Assembly (NCBI RefSeq): GCF_004078655.1
Contig: NZ_RZNC01000003.1
Coordinates: forward strand, 558,001 to 622,000
Source: Labedella populi
Lineage (GTDB): Bacteria > Actinomycetota > Actinomycetes > Actinomycetales > Microbacteriaceae
Length of the DNA stretch: 64,000 nt
Reading direction: 5' to 3'
Positions 52,185 through 61,641 of the stretch are shown here, in pieces (positions within the stretch are counted from its first letter, which is position 1; every line of letters starts with the position of its first letter). The translations under genes were made by a program, and so were the position numbers. Under the pieces are notes generated by a model that saw nothing but the letters and a program-made list of their open reading frames with translations, was not told the origin of the DNA and ran no database searches.

Positions 52185-52775
52185 ATGGGATTCGACGCGA
52201 CCGCACCGACCGGCACGAGCGCTCCGAGCGCCGTCCTGTTCGATCGCGACGGGACACTCGTCCGGGATGTGCCGTACAACGGCGACCCCGCTCTCGTCGA
52301 GATCCTGCCGACGGTCCGGGAAGCGGTCGACCTTCTTCGCGAGCGGGACATCCCGATCGGCGTCGTCTCGAACCAGTCGGGTGTCGCGCGGGGGCTCATC
52401 TCGCTCGATGATGTCCGCGCCGTCAATCGGCGGATCGACGACCTGATCGGTCCGTTCGACGTGTGGTGCGTCTGTCCGCACGGCCCCGGCGACGGTTGCG
52501 CGTGCCGCAAGCCCCGACCGGGACTCGTGCTCGACGCGTGCGAACGGCTGGACGTCGACCCGCACGACGCCGTCGTCATCGGCGACATCGCCGCCGACCT
52601 CGGAGCCGCTGAGTCAGCGGGAGCGACGGGGATCCTCGTGCCGACCCCGGTGACTCTGGTTCCCGAGGTCGTCGCGGCCGAGCTCGTGGCGTCGACGGTG
52701 CTCGAGGCCGTCGAACTGGCCCTCGCCGACGGCGCGATGGGCGCCTCGACCAGACGGCGGCGGGTGACACGATGA
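52185..52775 (+). CDS. gmhB: GmhB-type D-glycero-D-manno-heptose bisphosphate phosphatase
   Basis: The 196-residue HAD-IIIA protein has motif I FDRDGTLVRDVPYNGDP and the zinc-binding loop CPHGPGDGCACRKPRPG, which is the hallmark of GmhB, then VIGDIAADLGAAESAG (motif IV). The family removes the 7-phosphate or 1-phosphate from heptose bisphosphate before nucleotide activation. It is the first gene of a rightward operon whose next start overlaps its stop. Histidinol-phosphate phosphatases share the fold, but the gmhA and hldE neighbours favour the heptose role. Confidence 0.88.
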   Translation: MGFDATAPTGTSAPSAVLFDRDGTLVRDVPYNGDPALVEILPTVREAVDLLRERDIPIGVVSNQSGVARGLISLDDVRAVNRRIDDLIGPFDVWCVCPHGPGDGCACRKPRPGLVLDACERLDVDPHDAVVIGDIAADLGAAESAGATGILVPTPVTLVPEVVAAELVASTVLEAVELALADGAMGASTRRRRVTR

Positions 52776-53854
52776 CGCGGATACTCGTCGCACGCCTCGA
52801 CAGCGTCGGAGACGTCCTCGTCTCGGGTCCCGCCGTGCGTGCCGTGGCGGCGAGCGGTGCCGAGGTCGTCCTCCTGGCGGGCCCGCAGGGCGCGTCGGCC
52901 GCCGGGCTCCTGCCCGGTGTCGACGAGGTCCTCATCTGGGAGTGCCCGTGGATCACCGACCCCGCCCGTGCAGTCGACCAGTCCGTCGTCGACGAACTCC
53001 TCACGCTCGTACGCGCAGCGGGCGTCGACGAGGCCGTCGTGCTCACGTCGTTCCATCAGAGCCCGCTCCCCCTCGCCCTGCTCCTCCGCTTGGCCGGGGT
53101 CGGCCGCATCTCCGGCGCGTCGGTCGACTACGCGGGACGTCTCCTCGACGTGCGGTTGCGGCCGGGCGAGGATTTCCCGGAGGACCAGCCGGAGCCCGTG
53201 CGGGCGCTCCGCATCGCCGAGGCCGCGGGGTTCGCGCTGCCTCCGGAGGACGACGGCCGACTCCGCGTCCGGGAGCACGGTGCACCGCCGGCCGATGTCG
53301 GCGAGCCCGGATACGTCGTCGTGCACCCGGGCGCCGCGGTCCCCGCCCGGACCTGGCCGGCGGGCCATCACGCCGCGACGGTCGACCTGCTCACCGGCCG
53401 CGGCGTCCGCGTCGTCGTCACGGGCGGACCCGGCGAACTCGCTCTCACCGCCGCGGTGGCGGGCGCGACGGGCACGGACCTCGGAGGGCGGACCGACCTC
53501 GGTTCACTCGCCGCGGTCCTGCGGGGCGCGGCCGCGGTCGTGGTGGGGAACACGGGTGCAGCGCATCTCGCCGCGGCCGTCGGAACCCCCGTCGTGAGTC
53601 TCTTCTCGGCCGTCGTGCCGCACGAGCGGTGGGCGCCCTACGGCGTGCCGACCGTCCTGCTCGGCGACCAGCATGCGCCGTGTGCGGGCAGCCGCGCCCG
53701 GGTCTGTCCCGTCCCCCGGCACCCCTGCCTCACCTCCGTCCATCCGGAGCAGGTCGTCGACGCGGTCTTCGCCCTGACGGGTCCCATCGGCGGCGCCCGC
53801 ACCTTCGGCAGTGCGACGATCGCCGCTCCACGACGAAAGGAGCACACACCGTGA
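52772..53854 (+). CDS. GT9-family glycosyltransferase 2
   Basis: The 360-residue protein begins RILVARLDSVGDVLVSGPAV, then GYVVVHPGAAVPARTWPAGH and VVGNTGAAHLAAAVGTPVVS, the GT9 donor-binding motifs. C-terminal cysteines CAGSRARVCPVPRHPC are typical of this branch. It presumably adds a heptose-like sugar to a surface glycan at the inner membrane face. ATG overlaps the GmhB gene stop (ATGA), and its stop overlaps the next GTG. Confidence 0.88.
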   Translation: MTRILVARLDSVGDVLVSGPAVRAVAASGAEVVLLAGPQGASAAGLLPGVDEVLIWECPWITDPARAVDQSVVDELLTLVRAAGVDEAVVLTSFHQSPLPLALLLRLAGVGRISGASVDYAGRLLDVRLRPGEDFPEDQPEPVRALRIAEAAGFALPPEDDGRLRVREHGAPPADVGEPGYVVVHPGAAVPARTWPAGHHAATVDLLTGRGVRVVVTGGPGELALTAAVAGATGTDLGGRTDLGSLAAVLRGAAAVVVGNTGAAHLAAAVGTPVVSLFSAVVPHERWAPYGVPTVLLGDQHAPCAGSRARVCPVPRHPCLTSVHPEQVVDAVFALTGPIGGARTFGSATIAAPRRKEHTP

Positions 53855-54870
53855 GGATCCTGCTCTGGCACGTCCACGGCGGCTGGTCGGACGCCTTCGT
53901 CCGCGGCCACCACGACTACCTGCTCCCCCGCACGCCGGACGGCGGAGCGTGGGGACTCGGTCGAGGCGGGCGGCCCTGGCCCGACAGGGCCGTCGAGGTG
54001 GCGCCGGAGGACGTGGCGGAAGCGGGCGTCGACGTGGTCGTCCTACAGCGCCCGGAGGAGCTCGACGTCGCGGAGCGGCTGCTCGGTCGCCGCCTTGGCC
54101 GTGACGTCCCCGCCGTCTTCCTCGAGCACAACACGCCGAAGCCCGCTGCGGTCACGACACGGCATCCCCTCGCCGAACGCTCGGACATCCCGATCGTGCA
54201 CGTCACGCACTTCAACGACCTGGTGTGGGACAGCGGCGACGCCCCGACCGTCGTCATCGAGCACGGGATCCCCGATCCCGGTGCCCTCTACACGGGCGAG
54301 ATGGAACGACTCACCGTCGTCACGAACGAACCCGTCCGGCGGTGGCGCATTACGGGGACAGACCTGTTGCCCCGGTTCCTCACCGCCGGTCCGATCGACG
54401 TCTTCGGCATGGGGACCGACGACCTTCCCCGAGCGGTCGGCGCGACACGCGACGACCTCCGCCCGTGCGGCGATCTGCCGACGGCTCGAATGCACGCGGA
54501 GCTCGCGCGGCGCCGCGTGTACGTGCACACCGCGCGATGGACGTCGCTCGGGCTCTCGCTGCTCGAGGCGATGCACCTCGGCATGCCCGTCGTGGTGCTC
54601 GGCGTCACGGAGGCCGGTCGCGCCGTGCCACCGGGCGCCGGGGCGATCTCGACCGACATCGACGACCTCGTCGCGGCCGCCCGGCAGCTGCTCGCCGACC
54701 CCGACGAGGCGCGGGTCCGGGGCGCCGCCGCCCGACGGGCCGCCCTCGACCGCTACGGCCTCGACCGGTTCCTCCGGGACTGGGACGAGGTCCTCGCCGA
54801 CGTCGTCGGCACCGCCGTCGGCTCCCCCGCGACGACCGGCTCCGCTCTCACCGGAAGGACTGCCTCATGA
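53851..54870 (+). CDS. GT-B fold glycosyltransferase (GT4-like)
   Basis: The 339-residue protein begins [19 protein letters not shown] and has the nucleotide-sugar signature [20 protein letters not shown] with the acidic residue in LLEAMHLG, as in GT4 retaining transferases. VVIEHGIPD resembles the acceptor side. Sugar and acceptor are unknown. GTG 53851 overlaps the preceding stop, with AAAGGAG upstream. Confidence 0.82.
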   Translation: MRILLWHVHGGWSDAFVRGHHDYLLPRTPDGGAWGLGRGGRPWPDRAVEVAPEDVAEAGVDVVVLQRPEELDVAERLLGRRLGRDVPAVFLEHNTPKPAAVTTRHPLAERSDIPIVHVTHFNDLVWDSGDAPTVVIEHGIPDPGALYTGEMERLTVVTNEPVRRWRITGTDLLPRFLTAGPIDVFGMGTDDLPRAVGATRDDLRPCGDLPTARMHAELARRRVYVHTARWTSLGLSLLEAMHLGMPVVVLGVTEAGRAVPPGAGAISTDIDDLVAAARQLLADPDEARVRGAAARRAALDRYGLDRFLRDWDEVLADVVGTAVGSPATTGSALTGRTAS

Positions 54871-56156
54871 GGATCTCCATGGTCTCGGAACACGCGAGCC
54901 CGCTCGCGACGCTCGGGGGTGTCGACGCCGGCGGCCAGAACGTTCACGTCGCCGAGCTCTCCGCCGCACTGGCTCGACGCGGCCACGAGGTGACCGTCTA
55001 CACACGCCGCGACGACGCCGACCTGCCCGAGCGGGTCTCCTTCGCCCCGGGCGTCGAGGTCGTGCACGTCGACGCCGGCCCGGCGCGCCCCATCCCCAAG
55101 GACGACCTGCTGCCCTTCATGGGAGACCTCGCCGCGGGAGTCGCGGAGGACTGGGCCCGCACCCGGCCGGACGTCGCCCACGGACACTTCTGGATGTCGG
55201 GCGTCGCGGTTCTCGAGGCCGCCGAACGCGCCGAGCGCTCGGGCCTGCGCCCCGCCGTCCTCCACACCTACCATGCGCTCGGCGTCGTCAAGCGACGGAA
55301 TCAGGGCGCGGGTGACACGAGCCCGCCCGAGCGCGAACCACTCGAGGCCGACATCGGGCGACGAGCCGATGCGATCGTCGCGACGTGCTCCGACGAGGCG
55401 TTCGAACTGCGGATGCTCGGGGTTCCGGCCGCGCACATCTCGGTCGTGCCGTGCGGAGTCGACCTCGCCCACTTCACCCCCACCGGGCCGCGGGAGGAAC
55501 GCGGACGCGACCACCGCATCACGACCGTCGGCCGCCTCGTGCAGCGGAAGGGCGTGGGCACCGTCATCGAGGCCCTCGCCGCGGTCGTCGCGAGCGGCTT
55601 CGACGCCGAACTCGTCGTCGTCGGTGGTGGCGGCAGCAGTGACGACCCCGAGATCCGCCGACTCCGCGGCATCGCCGAGCGCGCCGGTGTGGCCGACCGC
55701 GTGGTCCTCCGAGGCCAATTGGCGCAGAAGGACCTGCCCGCCGTGATGCGTTCGTCCGATCTCGTCGTCTGCGCGCCCTGGTACGAGCCGTTCGGCATCG
55801 TGCCGCTCGAAGCGATGGCGTGCGGCGTTCCCGTCGTCGCGAGTTCCGTCGGGGGTCTCATCGACTCCGTCGTGAGCGGGACGACGGGGACGCACGTGCC
55901 CCCGCGCGACCCCGCCGCGATCGCCGAAGCCGTCTCCGATTTGCTCGCGCGGCCCGATCAGCGCGCCGCGTACGGACGAGCCGGACGGCGGCGCATGGCG
56001 TCCCGTTACTCGTGGGATCGGGTCGCCGCCGACACCGAACGCGTCTACCTCGCCACCGCCGCGGCGCGTCGCTCGGCGGGCGCGATGGAGGGCATCGGGC
56101 GCATCGACGGACTCCGCTCCCGACGACGCACCCGCCGAGAGGGAGGAACACGATGA
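54867..56156 (+). CDS. GT4-family glycosyltransferase
   Basis: The 429-residue protein begins [21 protein letters not shown] and has [14 protein letters not shown], the sucrose-phosphate-synthase/MshA-like N-terminus, [11 protein letters not shown], and the donor motif [20 protein letters not shown] with both conserved Glu residues. It is a retaining glycosyltransferase, probably using a UDP or GDP sugar. Start and stop overlap with neighbours (ATGA). Confidence 0.88.
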   Translation: MRISMVSEHASPLATLGGVDAGGQNVHVAELSAALARRGHEVTVYTRRDDADLPERVSFAPGVEVVHVDAGPARPIPKDDLLPFMGDLAAGVAEDWARTRPDVAHGHFWMSGVAVLEAAERAERSGLRPAVLHTYHALGVVKRRNQGAGDTSPPEREPLEADIGRRADAIVATCSDEAFELRMLGVPAAHISVVPCGVDLAHFTPTGPREERGRDHRITTVGRLVQRKGVGTVIEALAAVVASGFDAELVVVGGGGSSDDPEIRRLRGIAERAGVADRVVLRGQLAQKDLPAVMRSSDLVVCAPWYEPFGIVPLEAMACGVPVVASSVGGLIDSVVSGTTGTHVPPRDPAAIAEAVSDLLARPDQRAAYGRAGRRRMASRYSWDRVAADTERVYLATAAARRSAGAMEGIGRIDGLRSRRRTRREGGTR

Positions 56157-56833
56157 CCATGCACGCACGACGATCGAGCGAGACGACGACGCTCACACGG
56201 CGGCGCTCGGACGAGGGCGCCGGAACCGGCCCTGCCCTCGCGGGCCGCGTCATCCGCGACCACGTCGACGCGCTGCACGCCGTCCTCGTGGCGCTCCAGT
56301 CCGAGGCCGAGCACCTCGCGTCGTGGGGGCGCACCCTCGCGGACCATCTCGAAGCGGGCGGGCGGGCGCTCGTCGCCGGCAACGGCGGGTCGGCCGCGGA
56401 AGCTCAACACCTCACGGCGGAGCTCGTCGGGCGCTTCGACGGCGATCGGAAGGCGTACTCGGCGATCGCGCTCAACGCCGACTCGTCGAGCGTGACGGCG
56501 ATCGGCAACGATTACGGCTTCGACGAGGTGTTCGCGCGCCAGGTGCGCGCGCACGCGCGGCCGGGAGACATCGTCATCCTCCTCTCGACGAGTGGCGCGA
56601 GTGCGAACCTGCTGTGCGCGGCGGCCGCGAGTCGGGAGGTCGGCGCCCGGAGCTGGGCCGTCACCGGCCCCGGACCGAATCCGCTCAGCACGGCGTGCGA
56701 CGACGCCATCTGCCTGCCCGGGTCCTCCCCGAACGTGCAGGAGGCGGAACTCGTCGCCGTTCACGCCGTCTGCCTCGCCTTCGACGCACGCGTACGCGAG
56801 TTCGCGGCCACCTCGACGGAGGCGGACTCGTGA
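56153..56833 (+). CDS. gmhA: GmhA-type sedoheptulose-7-phosphate isomerase
   Basis: The 226-residue SIS protein has [18 protein letters not shown] followed by [34 protein letters not shown] and [14 protein letters not shown], matching GmhA active-site residues (Glu of AEL, His/Gln of QE..AVH). GmhA converts sedoheptulose-7-phosphate to D-glycero-D-manno-heptose-7-phosphate, the first step of the heptose path. The first ~35 residues are a variable extension. GGGAGGA precedes ATG, which overlaps the previous stop. Confidence 0.9.
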   Translation: MTMHARRSSETTTLTRRRSDEGAGTGPALAGRVIRDHVDALHAVLVALQSEAEHLASWGRTLADHLEAGGRALVAGNGGSAAEAQHLTAELVGRFDGDRKAYSAIALNADSSSVTAIGNDYGFDEVFARQVRAHARPGDIVILLSTSGASANLLCAAAASREVGARSWAVTGPGPNPLSTACDDAICLPGSSPNVQEAELVAVHAVCLAFDARVREFAATSTEADS

Positions 56834-58191
56834 GGATCGTGGTCGTCGGCGATGCACTCCTCGACGTCGACGTCGACGGCACCGCGCACCGACTGAGTCC
56901 GGACGCCCCGGTACCGGTGGTCGACCTCGCCTCGCGCACGGTGCGCGCGGGCGGCGCGGGACTCGTCGCGGCGATGCTGAGACGGGACGGCGCGGACGTG
57001 TCACTCGTCTCCGCGATCGCTGCGGACGAGCACGGGGCTGAACTCGTCGGCGCGCTCGAGGGCGTCAGGGTCGTGACCGCGGGCGCGGAGGACGCGACTC
57101 CCGTGAAGACCCGGGTGCGCGCGTCCGGTCATGCGATCGCTCGGCTCGACGAGGCGTGCGGCGCACCCGGGGAACCGATCATCGACGGTGCCATGCTCGC
57201 CGAGATCGAGTCGGCCGACGGGATCGTCGTCGCCGACTACGGACGCGGAATGGCGGCTCACCCCGCAGTCCGTTCCCTGCTCGCACGACGGGCGACCGAG
57301 GTCCCCGTCGTGTGGGACCCGCACCCTCGCGGCGCCGAGCCCGTGGCCGGCGCGACCATCGTGACCCCGAACAGGGCGGAGGCCGCGGCGTTCGCCGGGA
57401 TGACCGTCGACGGCGTCTCGGACGCTGCAACGGCGGCCGAGCGGCTCGTCGAGGCGTGGGGGGTCCAGCGGGTCGCCGTGACTCTCGGGCAAGCCGGAGC
57501 CGTGCTGGGCTCGCCGGGACGACTGCCCCTCGTCTCGACCGCGCGCGCCGTCGACTCCGCCGACCCGTGCGGCGCCGGCGATCGTCTCGCGGCGACCCTC
57601 GTCCTCGAGCTCACGAACGGGTCGACCGTCGACGACGCGCTCCACGCGGCCGTCGCGCGCGCCTCGGCCTTCCTCGCCGCAGGCGGGGTGTCGGGGCTCG
57701 ACGTTCCCGACAACGCCGCGGCGATCGGGGGTGAGGCGTCCACGGCGCTCAGCGTCGCTCGATCCACTCGCGACCGCGGAGGAACCGTCGTCGCCACGGG
57801 TGGCTGCTTCGACCTCTTGCACGCCGGTCACGCCCGCACACTGGCGGCAGCCCGTGCGCTCGGGGACTGCCTCATCGTCTGCCTCAATTCGGACGCCTCG
57901 GTGCGGCGCCTCAAGGGCCGTGAACGTCCTCTCATACGACAGGAGGACCGCGTCGACCTGCTTCTCGCCCTCGAGTGCGTCGACGCCGTGCTCGTCTTCG
58001 ACGAGGACACCCCGGAGGAGGCCATCGGCCGGATCGAGCCCGACCTGTGGGTGAAGGGCGGCGACTACGTCGCGGCCGATCTCCCCGAGTCGCGCGTGCT
58101 CGCCGAGCGGGGTGGCCGCGTCGTCACCGTGCCGTACATCCCGGCACGGTCGACGTCGGCGCTCGCCGACGCTCTCGCGCGCGTCGGCTGA
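56830..58191 (+). CDS. hldE: HldE-type bifunctional heptose kinase/nucleotidyltransferase 1
   Basis: The 453-residue protein has an N-terminal PfkB/ribokinase kinase (~1-310) with DPCGAGDRLAATL holding the catalytic Asp, and a C-terminal cytidylyltransferase-fold domain (~320-453) with TGGCFDLLHAGHARTL, the HxGH motif and WVKGGDYV. The kinase substrate-binding motif GGAANVA of normal HldE is replaced by AGGAGLVAAML, losing the usual Asn. So the phosphorylated sugar may differ, or the kinase step may be weak. GTG 56830 overlaps the gmhA-type stop. A second HldE copy is at 61638-63164. Confidence 0.87.
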   Translation: MRIVVVGDALLDVDVDGTAHRLSPDAPVPVVDLASRTVRAGGAGLVAAMLRRDGADVSLVSAIAADEHGAELVGALEGVRVVTAGAEDATPVKTRVRASGHAIARLDEACGAPGEPIIDGAMLAEIESADGIVVADYGRGMAAHPAVRSLLARRATEVPVVWDPHPRGAEPVAGATIVTPNRAEAAAFAGMTVDGVSDAATAAERLVEAWGVQRVAVTLGQAGAVLGSPGRLPLVSTARAVDSADPCGAGDRLAATLVLELTNGSTVDDALHAAVARASAFLAAGGVSGLDVPDNAAAIGGEASTALSVARSTRDRGGTVVATGGCFDLLHAGHARTLAAARALGDCLIVCLNSDASVRRLKGRERPLIRQEDRVDLLLALECVDAVLVFDEDTPEEAIGRIEPDLWVKGGDYVAADLPESRVLAERGGRVVTVPYIPARSTSALADALARVG

Positions 58192-58206
58192 ACCGGGACG
58201 CCGTCC

Positions 58207-58255
58207 GCACTTCTCTTCTTGTCTCTGTCCCCTCTCTCGTTCTGTCTCTGTCCCT
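58207..58255. other. pyrimidine tract between HldE 1 and SDR genes
   Basis: About 49 bases almost free of A and poor in G, with TGTCTCTGTCCC at 58220 and again at 58243. In RNA this C-rich, G-poor stretch resembles a Rho loading site, which could partly uncouple the SDR gene. Confidence 0.4.
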
Positions 58256-58278
58256 TCACGCTCTCGAAAGGAGCACGC

Positions 58279-58980
58279 ATGACCATCCCCACTACCGACA
58301 TCGGTCGAGTCCTCGTCACGGGCGGATCCTCCGGCCTCGGCGCCGCCGTCGTCCGAGCCGTACACGCGCACGGCGGCACGGCCATCGTGCTCGACCGCGC
58401 CGCGCCCTCCGACCCCGACATCGAGTCGCACGAGGTCGACGTGTCCGACACACGGGAGGTCGAGCGTCTCGTGGGCGAGATCGCCGCGGCACACGGCGGC
58501 CTCGATGCCGTCGTCACGGCCGCCGGCATCGATCGGCCCGGTCGCCTCGAGGACATCGACGCCGTCGCATGGGAGAAGATCGTGCAGGTCAATCTGTTCG
58601 GCACCGTCGCGACCGTACGGGCGGCCCTCCCCCACCTCGAAGCGAGTCACGGACGGGTCGTCACCGTCGCCTCGTCTCTCGCCCTGAAGGCCGTCTCCGA
58701 CGCGACGGCCTACTGCGCATCGAAGTTCGCAGTGCTCGGCTTCTCACGGTCGCTCGCGGCCGAGACGAAGGGCCGCGTCGGCGTGACGACCCTCATTCCG
58801 TCGGGAATGCGAACGCGATTCTTCGACGACCGTGACGCACAGTACAAGCCCGGCGACGACGCGAAGCTTAACGACCCGGAGTACGTCGCCAACGCCGTGA
58901 TCTTCGCGCTCTCACAACCCGCCGGTTGCGAGGTCCGCGAACTCGTCATCTGTCACGAGGAAGAAGACTCCTGGCCCTGA
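58279..58980 (+). CDS. SDR-family oxidoreductase of the heptose cluster
   Basis: The 233-residue classical SDR has nucleotide loop LVTGGSSGLGAAVV, VTAAGIDRPGRLEDID, catalytic Ser in TVASSLALKA and Tyr/Lys in AYCASKFAVLG. It is not an HldD-type extended epimerase; it more likely oxidises or reduces a sugar or precursor. AAAGGAG precedes ATG. Its last 35 bases overlap the end of the oppositely transcribed GT9 gene. Confidence 0.87.
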   Translation: MTIPTTDIGRVLVTGGSSGLGAAVVRAVHAHGGTAIVLDRAAPSDPDIESHEVDVSDTREVERLVGEIAAAHGGLDAVVTAAGIDRPGRLEDIDAVAWEKIVQVNLFGTVATVRAALPHLEASHGRVVTVASSLALKAVSDATAYCASKFAVLGFSRSLAAETKGRVGVTTLIPSGMRTRFFDDRDAQYKPGDDAKLNDPEYVANAVIFALSQPAGCEVRELVICHEEEDSWP

Positions 58981-60079
58981 GGTCGGCGACGTCGGCGAGC
59001 ACGGCGGCCGTGTCGACCTCGTCGACGAACGAGTCGTCGTGCTCGCAGCGTTCGGCCGTCCACCCGACCTGCGTGACATCCACTCCGCACACGAGGCAGC
59101 GCGTCGTCCAGGAGAGATGGATGCGGTGCCGCTCCCGGCCGAAAGGTGCAGCGTTGAGGGCGTTCCCCATCCAGAAGATCCCCACGGTGGGAGCGCCGAC
59201 AGCGACAGCGAGGTGACGCGGCCCGCTGTCGTTGGCGACCACGACGTCCGCGATCGCGAGGAGACCCGCGGTCACGCCGAGCGGAAGCGCGCCCGCGAGA
59301 TTCGACACGAGTGACGCGTCGGCGCCGCGCTCGCGCACTCCCGCGACGATGGCATCGGCCGTCTCGACATCCGTCGCGTCGCCGATGACGGCGACGCGCG
59401 CACCCGTCTCGACGAGAGCCGCCGCGACCTCGGCGAAGCGATGCGCGGGCCAGCGTCGTCGCGGGTCGGTGGCGCCGGGGTGGATGACGACGCGCCCGGT
59501 CGGCCCCGCCGGGACTCGGGCCGCCGCCGCCGCACGCTCACTCTGCGTGGTGAGGACCCGCGGCTCCAGGACGACCGGCGCAGCCCCCGCGAGCCCGACG
59601 ACCTCGAGCGCGCGCAGGACCTCGTGCTGGTAATAGAGGTAGGGCATGCTGCGCTCGAGCTCGACGGCATCGGGAGTGCGCGTCCCGACGGTGTGGCGGG
59701 AGCCGAGACCGAGCAGGAACGGGTTCGAGTTCCGGCCGCCGCCGTGCACCTGCACGGCGAGGTCGAAGCGGCGCCCGCGCATCCGCTCGAGGAACGCCTC
59801 CGCGCTCTCCGCGTCGGCATCGGCTCCCCCGGACGGCGCGTCACGGATCCCGGGGGCGATGGGCAGGACCTCGACGTGGTCGATCGGAGACGCCCTCCCG
59901 TCGAGGAGAGCATGATGGAGCGGGGTCCCGAGCAGTGTCAGCTCGGCCGCCGGGTATGCCGCGGCGAGCGCTTGGATCGCGGGCATGGCGAACAGGAGAT
60001 CACCGAGTCCTCCGCCGCGGAGCACGGCGATCCTCCGCACCCCGTCGAAGCGCTCCCGTGTCCGTCCGACCTCGATCAC
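58946..60079 (-). CDS. GT9-family glycosyltransferase 3
   Basis: The 377-residue protein begins VRRIAVLRGGGLGDLLFAMPAI and has VVIHPGATDPRRRWPAHRF and VVANDSGPRHLAVAVGAPTV, the GT9 donor site. It has CLVCGVDVTQ near the end. It reads left, in the middle of rightward cluster genes, suggesting a second transcription unit or an inverted module. GTG 60079 follows GGGAAGGG at a long spacing. Its 3' end overlaps the SDR gene by 35 bases. Confidence 0.88.
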   Translation of the reverse strand: MIEVGRTRERFDGVRRIAVLRGGGLGDLLFAMPAIQALAAAYPAAELTLLGTPLHHALLDGRASPIDHVEVLPIAPGIRDAPSGGADADAESAEAFLERMRGRRFDLAVQVHGGGRNSNPFLLGLGSRHTVGTRTPDAVELERSMPYLYYQHEVLRALEVVGLAGAAPVVLEPRVLTTQSERAAAAARVPAGPTGRVVIHPGATDPRRRWPAHRFAEVAAALVETGARVAVIGDATDVETADAIVAGVRERGADASLVSNLAGALPLGVTAGLLAIADVVVANDSGPRHLAVAVGAPTVGIFWMGNALNAAPFGRERHRIHLSWTTRCLVCGVDVTQVGWTAERCEHDDSFVDEVDTAAVLADVADLRARSLLPRDR

Positions 60080-60216
60080 GCGTCACCATCCCTTCCCGTT
60101 CCCCTGTTCCCCGACGACTCCGGCGCCAAACCCTCCCCCGCATACCGGTTCCGGCTCGGGTGCATGATCCGGGACACGAGTGGGTATCGGACCGTTGTGA
60201 CCGGACGGAGGAGGAC

Positions 60217-61641
60217 ATGACCGTGGAGACGACGATCGCAGCCCCGGTGGACGAGGGGCGACCGACCGATGCCGAGGTACTGACCGTGCGCGATCCGCGC
60301 ACGGGGAGCCTCGTCGGGACCCTCGAGGTGCAGGACGACGCCGCCGTGCGCGACGCCGTGGCCCGGTCGCGACGCGCGTTCGGCGCCTGGCGTCGCACGC
60401 CGGCGGCCGAGCGGGGTGCGATGCTGCATGCCGCCGCGAGTGCCCTCGAGGAGCGGTCCGACGAGATCGCGCGGACGCAATCGAGTGAGACGGGCAAGTC
60501 GATCGACGACGCGCTCGGCGGGATCACCGCCGCCGTCGGGACGCTGCACCAGTACGCGGAACTCGGTCCCGTCCACCGTGGCCGCAGTCTGCAGGGCGGC
60601 ATCGAAGCGGTCGACCTCGCGATCAACCGGCCGCGTGGCGTCGTCGCCGTCCTGACGCCGTGGAACGATCCCGTCGCGATCACCGCCGGTCTCGTCGGCG
60701 CCGCGCTCGTGACCGGCAACACGGTCGTGCACAAGCCGAGCGAACGCTGCCCGCACACGGGCGCCCTCGTGAACGAGATCCTCGCCGGAAGCGTCCCCCT
60801 CGACGTCTTGATCCCGCTCGTGGGCGACGGATCGACCGGCGCAGCTCTCGTCGCCCGTCCGGAGGTCGATGCCGTCGCCCATGTGGGGTCGTCGACGACG
60901 GGACGCGCGATCCATCTCGCGGCCGCCGCGCACGACGCCCACGTGATCCGGGAGAACGGCGGCAACGACGCACTCATCGTGGACGCCGGTGTCGACCCCG
61001 AGTGGGCGGCCCGGCAGGCGGCCGTCGGCGCCTTCGCCAATGCCGGCCAGATCTGCACGTCTGTCGAGCGCGTGTTCGTGCACCGTGATGTCGCGGGCGC
61101 ATTCATCCCGGCCCTCGTCCGGGAAGCGGAGCATCTCGTCGCCTCCGGCGCCCTCGGTCCGCTCGTCGACGAGAGACTCCGTCAGGACGTGCACGACCAG
61201 GTCGAGGAGGCACTCGCCGAGGGGGCCCGGGCACTCACGGGTGGACGGATCCCGGACGGACCCGGGACCTTCTACCCCGCGACCGTTCTCGTCGACTGCT
61301 CCCCCGCGATGGCGGTCATGTCCGAGGAGACCTTCGGTCCCGTTGCGCCCATCATGGTCGTCGATGACATCGACGAGGCTCTGCTCCGTGCGGCCGACGA
61401 CCGCTACGGACTCGCGGCGACGGTCCTGACCCCATCGATGGCGACGGCGCACCGCGCGATCGCGGAGCTCGACGTCGGCACCGTCAAGGTCAACGCGGTG
61501 TTCGGCGGCGCACCGGGCGGGAGCGCTCAACCGCGGCGCGCGAGCGGGGCCGGCTTCGGTTACGGACCGGAACTGCTCGACGAGATGACCACCACGACCG
61601 TCGTGCACCTGGGCCTCCCCGAGACGGCGGAGGCATCGTGA
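60217..61641 (+). CDS. aldehyde dehydrogenase of the heptose cluster
   Basis: The 474-residue ALDH has LTPWNDPVAI and HKPSERCPHTG (NAD-binding side), the general-base glutamate E246 in RENGGNDALIV, catalytic C280 in GQICTSVERV and EETFGPVAPIM. It oxidises an aldehyde to an acid with NAD(P). In a sugar cluster it may make an uronic or aldonic acid from a sugar aldehyde (inference). GGAGGAGG precedes ATG. Its stop overlaps the second HldE gene start (GTGA). Confidence 0.88.
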   Translation: MTVETTIAAPVDEGRPTDAEVLTVRDPRTGSLVGTLEVQDDAAVRDAVARSRRAFGAWRRTPAAERGAMLHAAASALEERSDEIARTQSSETGKSIDDALGGITAAVGTLHQYAELGPVHRGRSLQGGIEAVDLAINRPRGVVAVLTPWNDPVAITAGLVGAALVTGNTVVHKPSERCPHTGALVNEILAGSVPLDVLIPLVGDGSTGAALVARPEVDAVAHVGSSTTGRAIHLAAAAHDAHVIRENGGNDALIVDAGVDPEWAARQAAVGAFANAGQICTSVERVFVHRDVAGAFIPALVREAEHLVASGALGPLVDERLRQDVHDQVEEALAEGARALTGGRIPDGPGTFYPATVLVDCSPAMAVMSEETFGPVAPIMVVDDIDEALLRAADDRYGLAATVLTPSMATAHRAIAELDVGTVKVNAVFGGAPGGSAQPRRASGAGFGYGPELLDEMTTTTVVHLGLPETAEAS

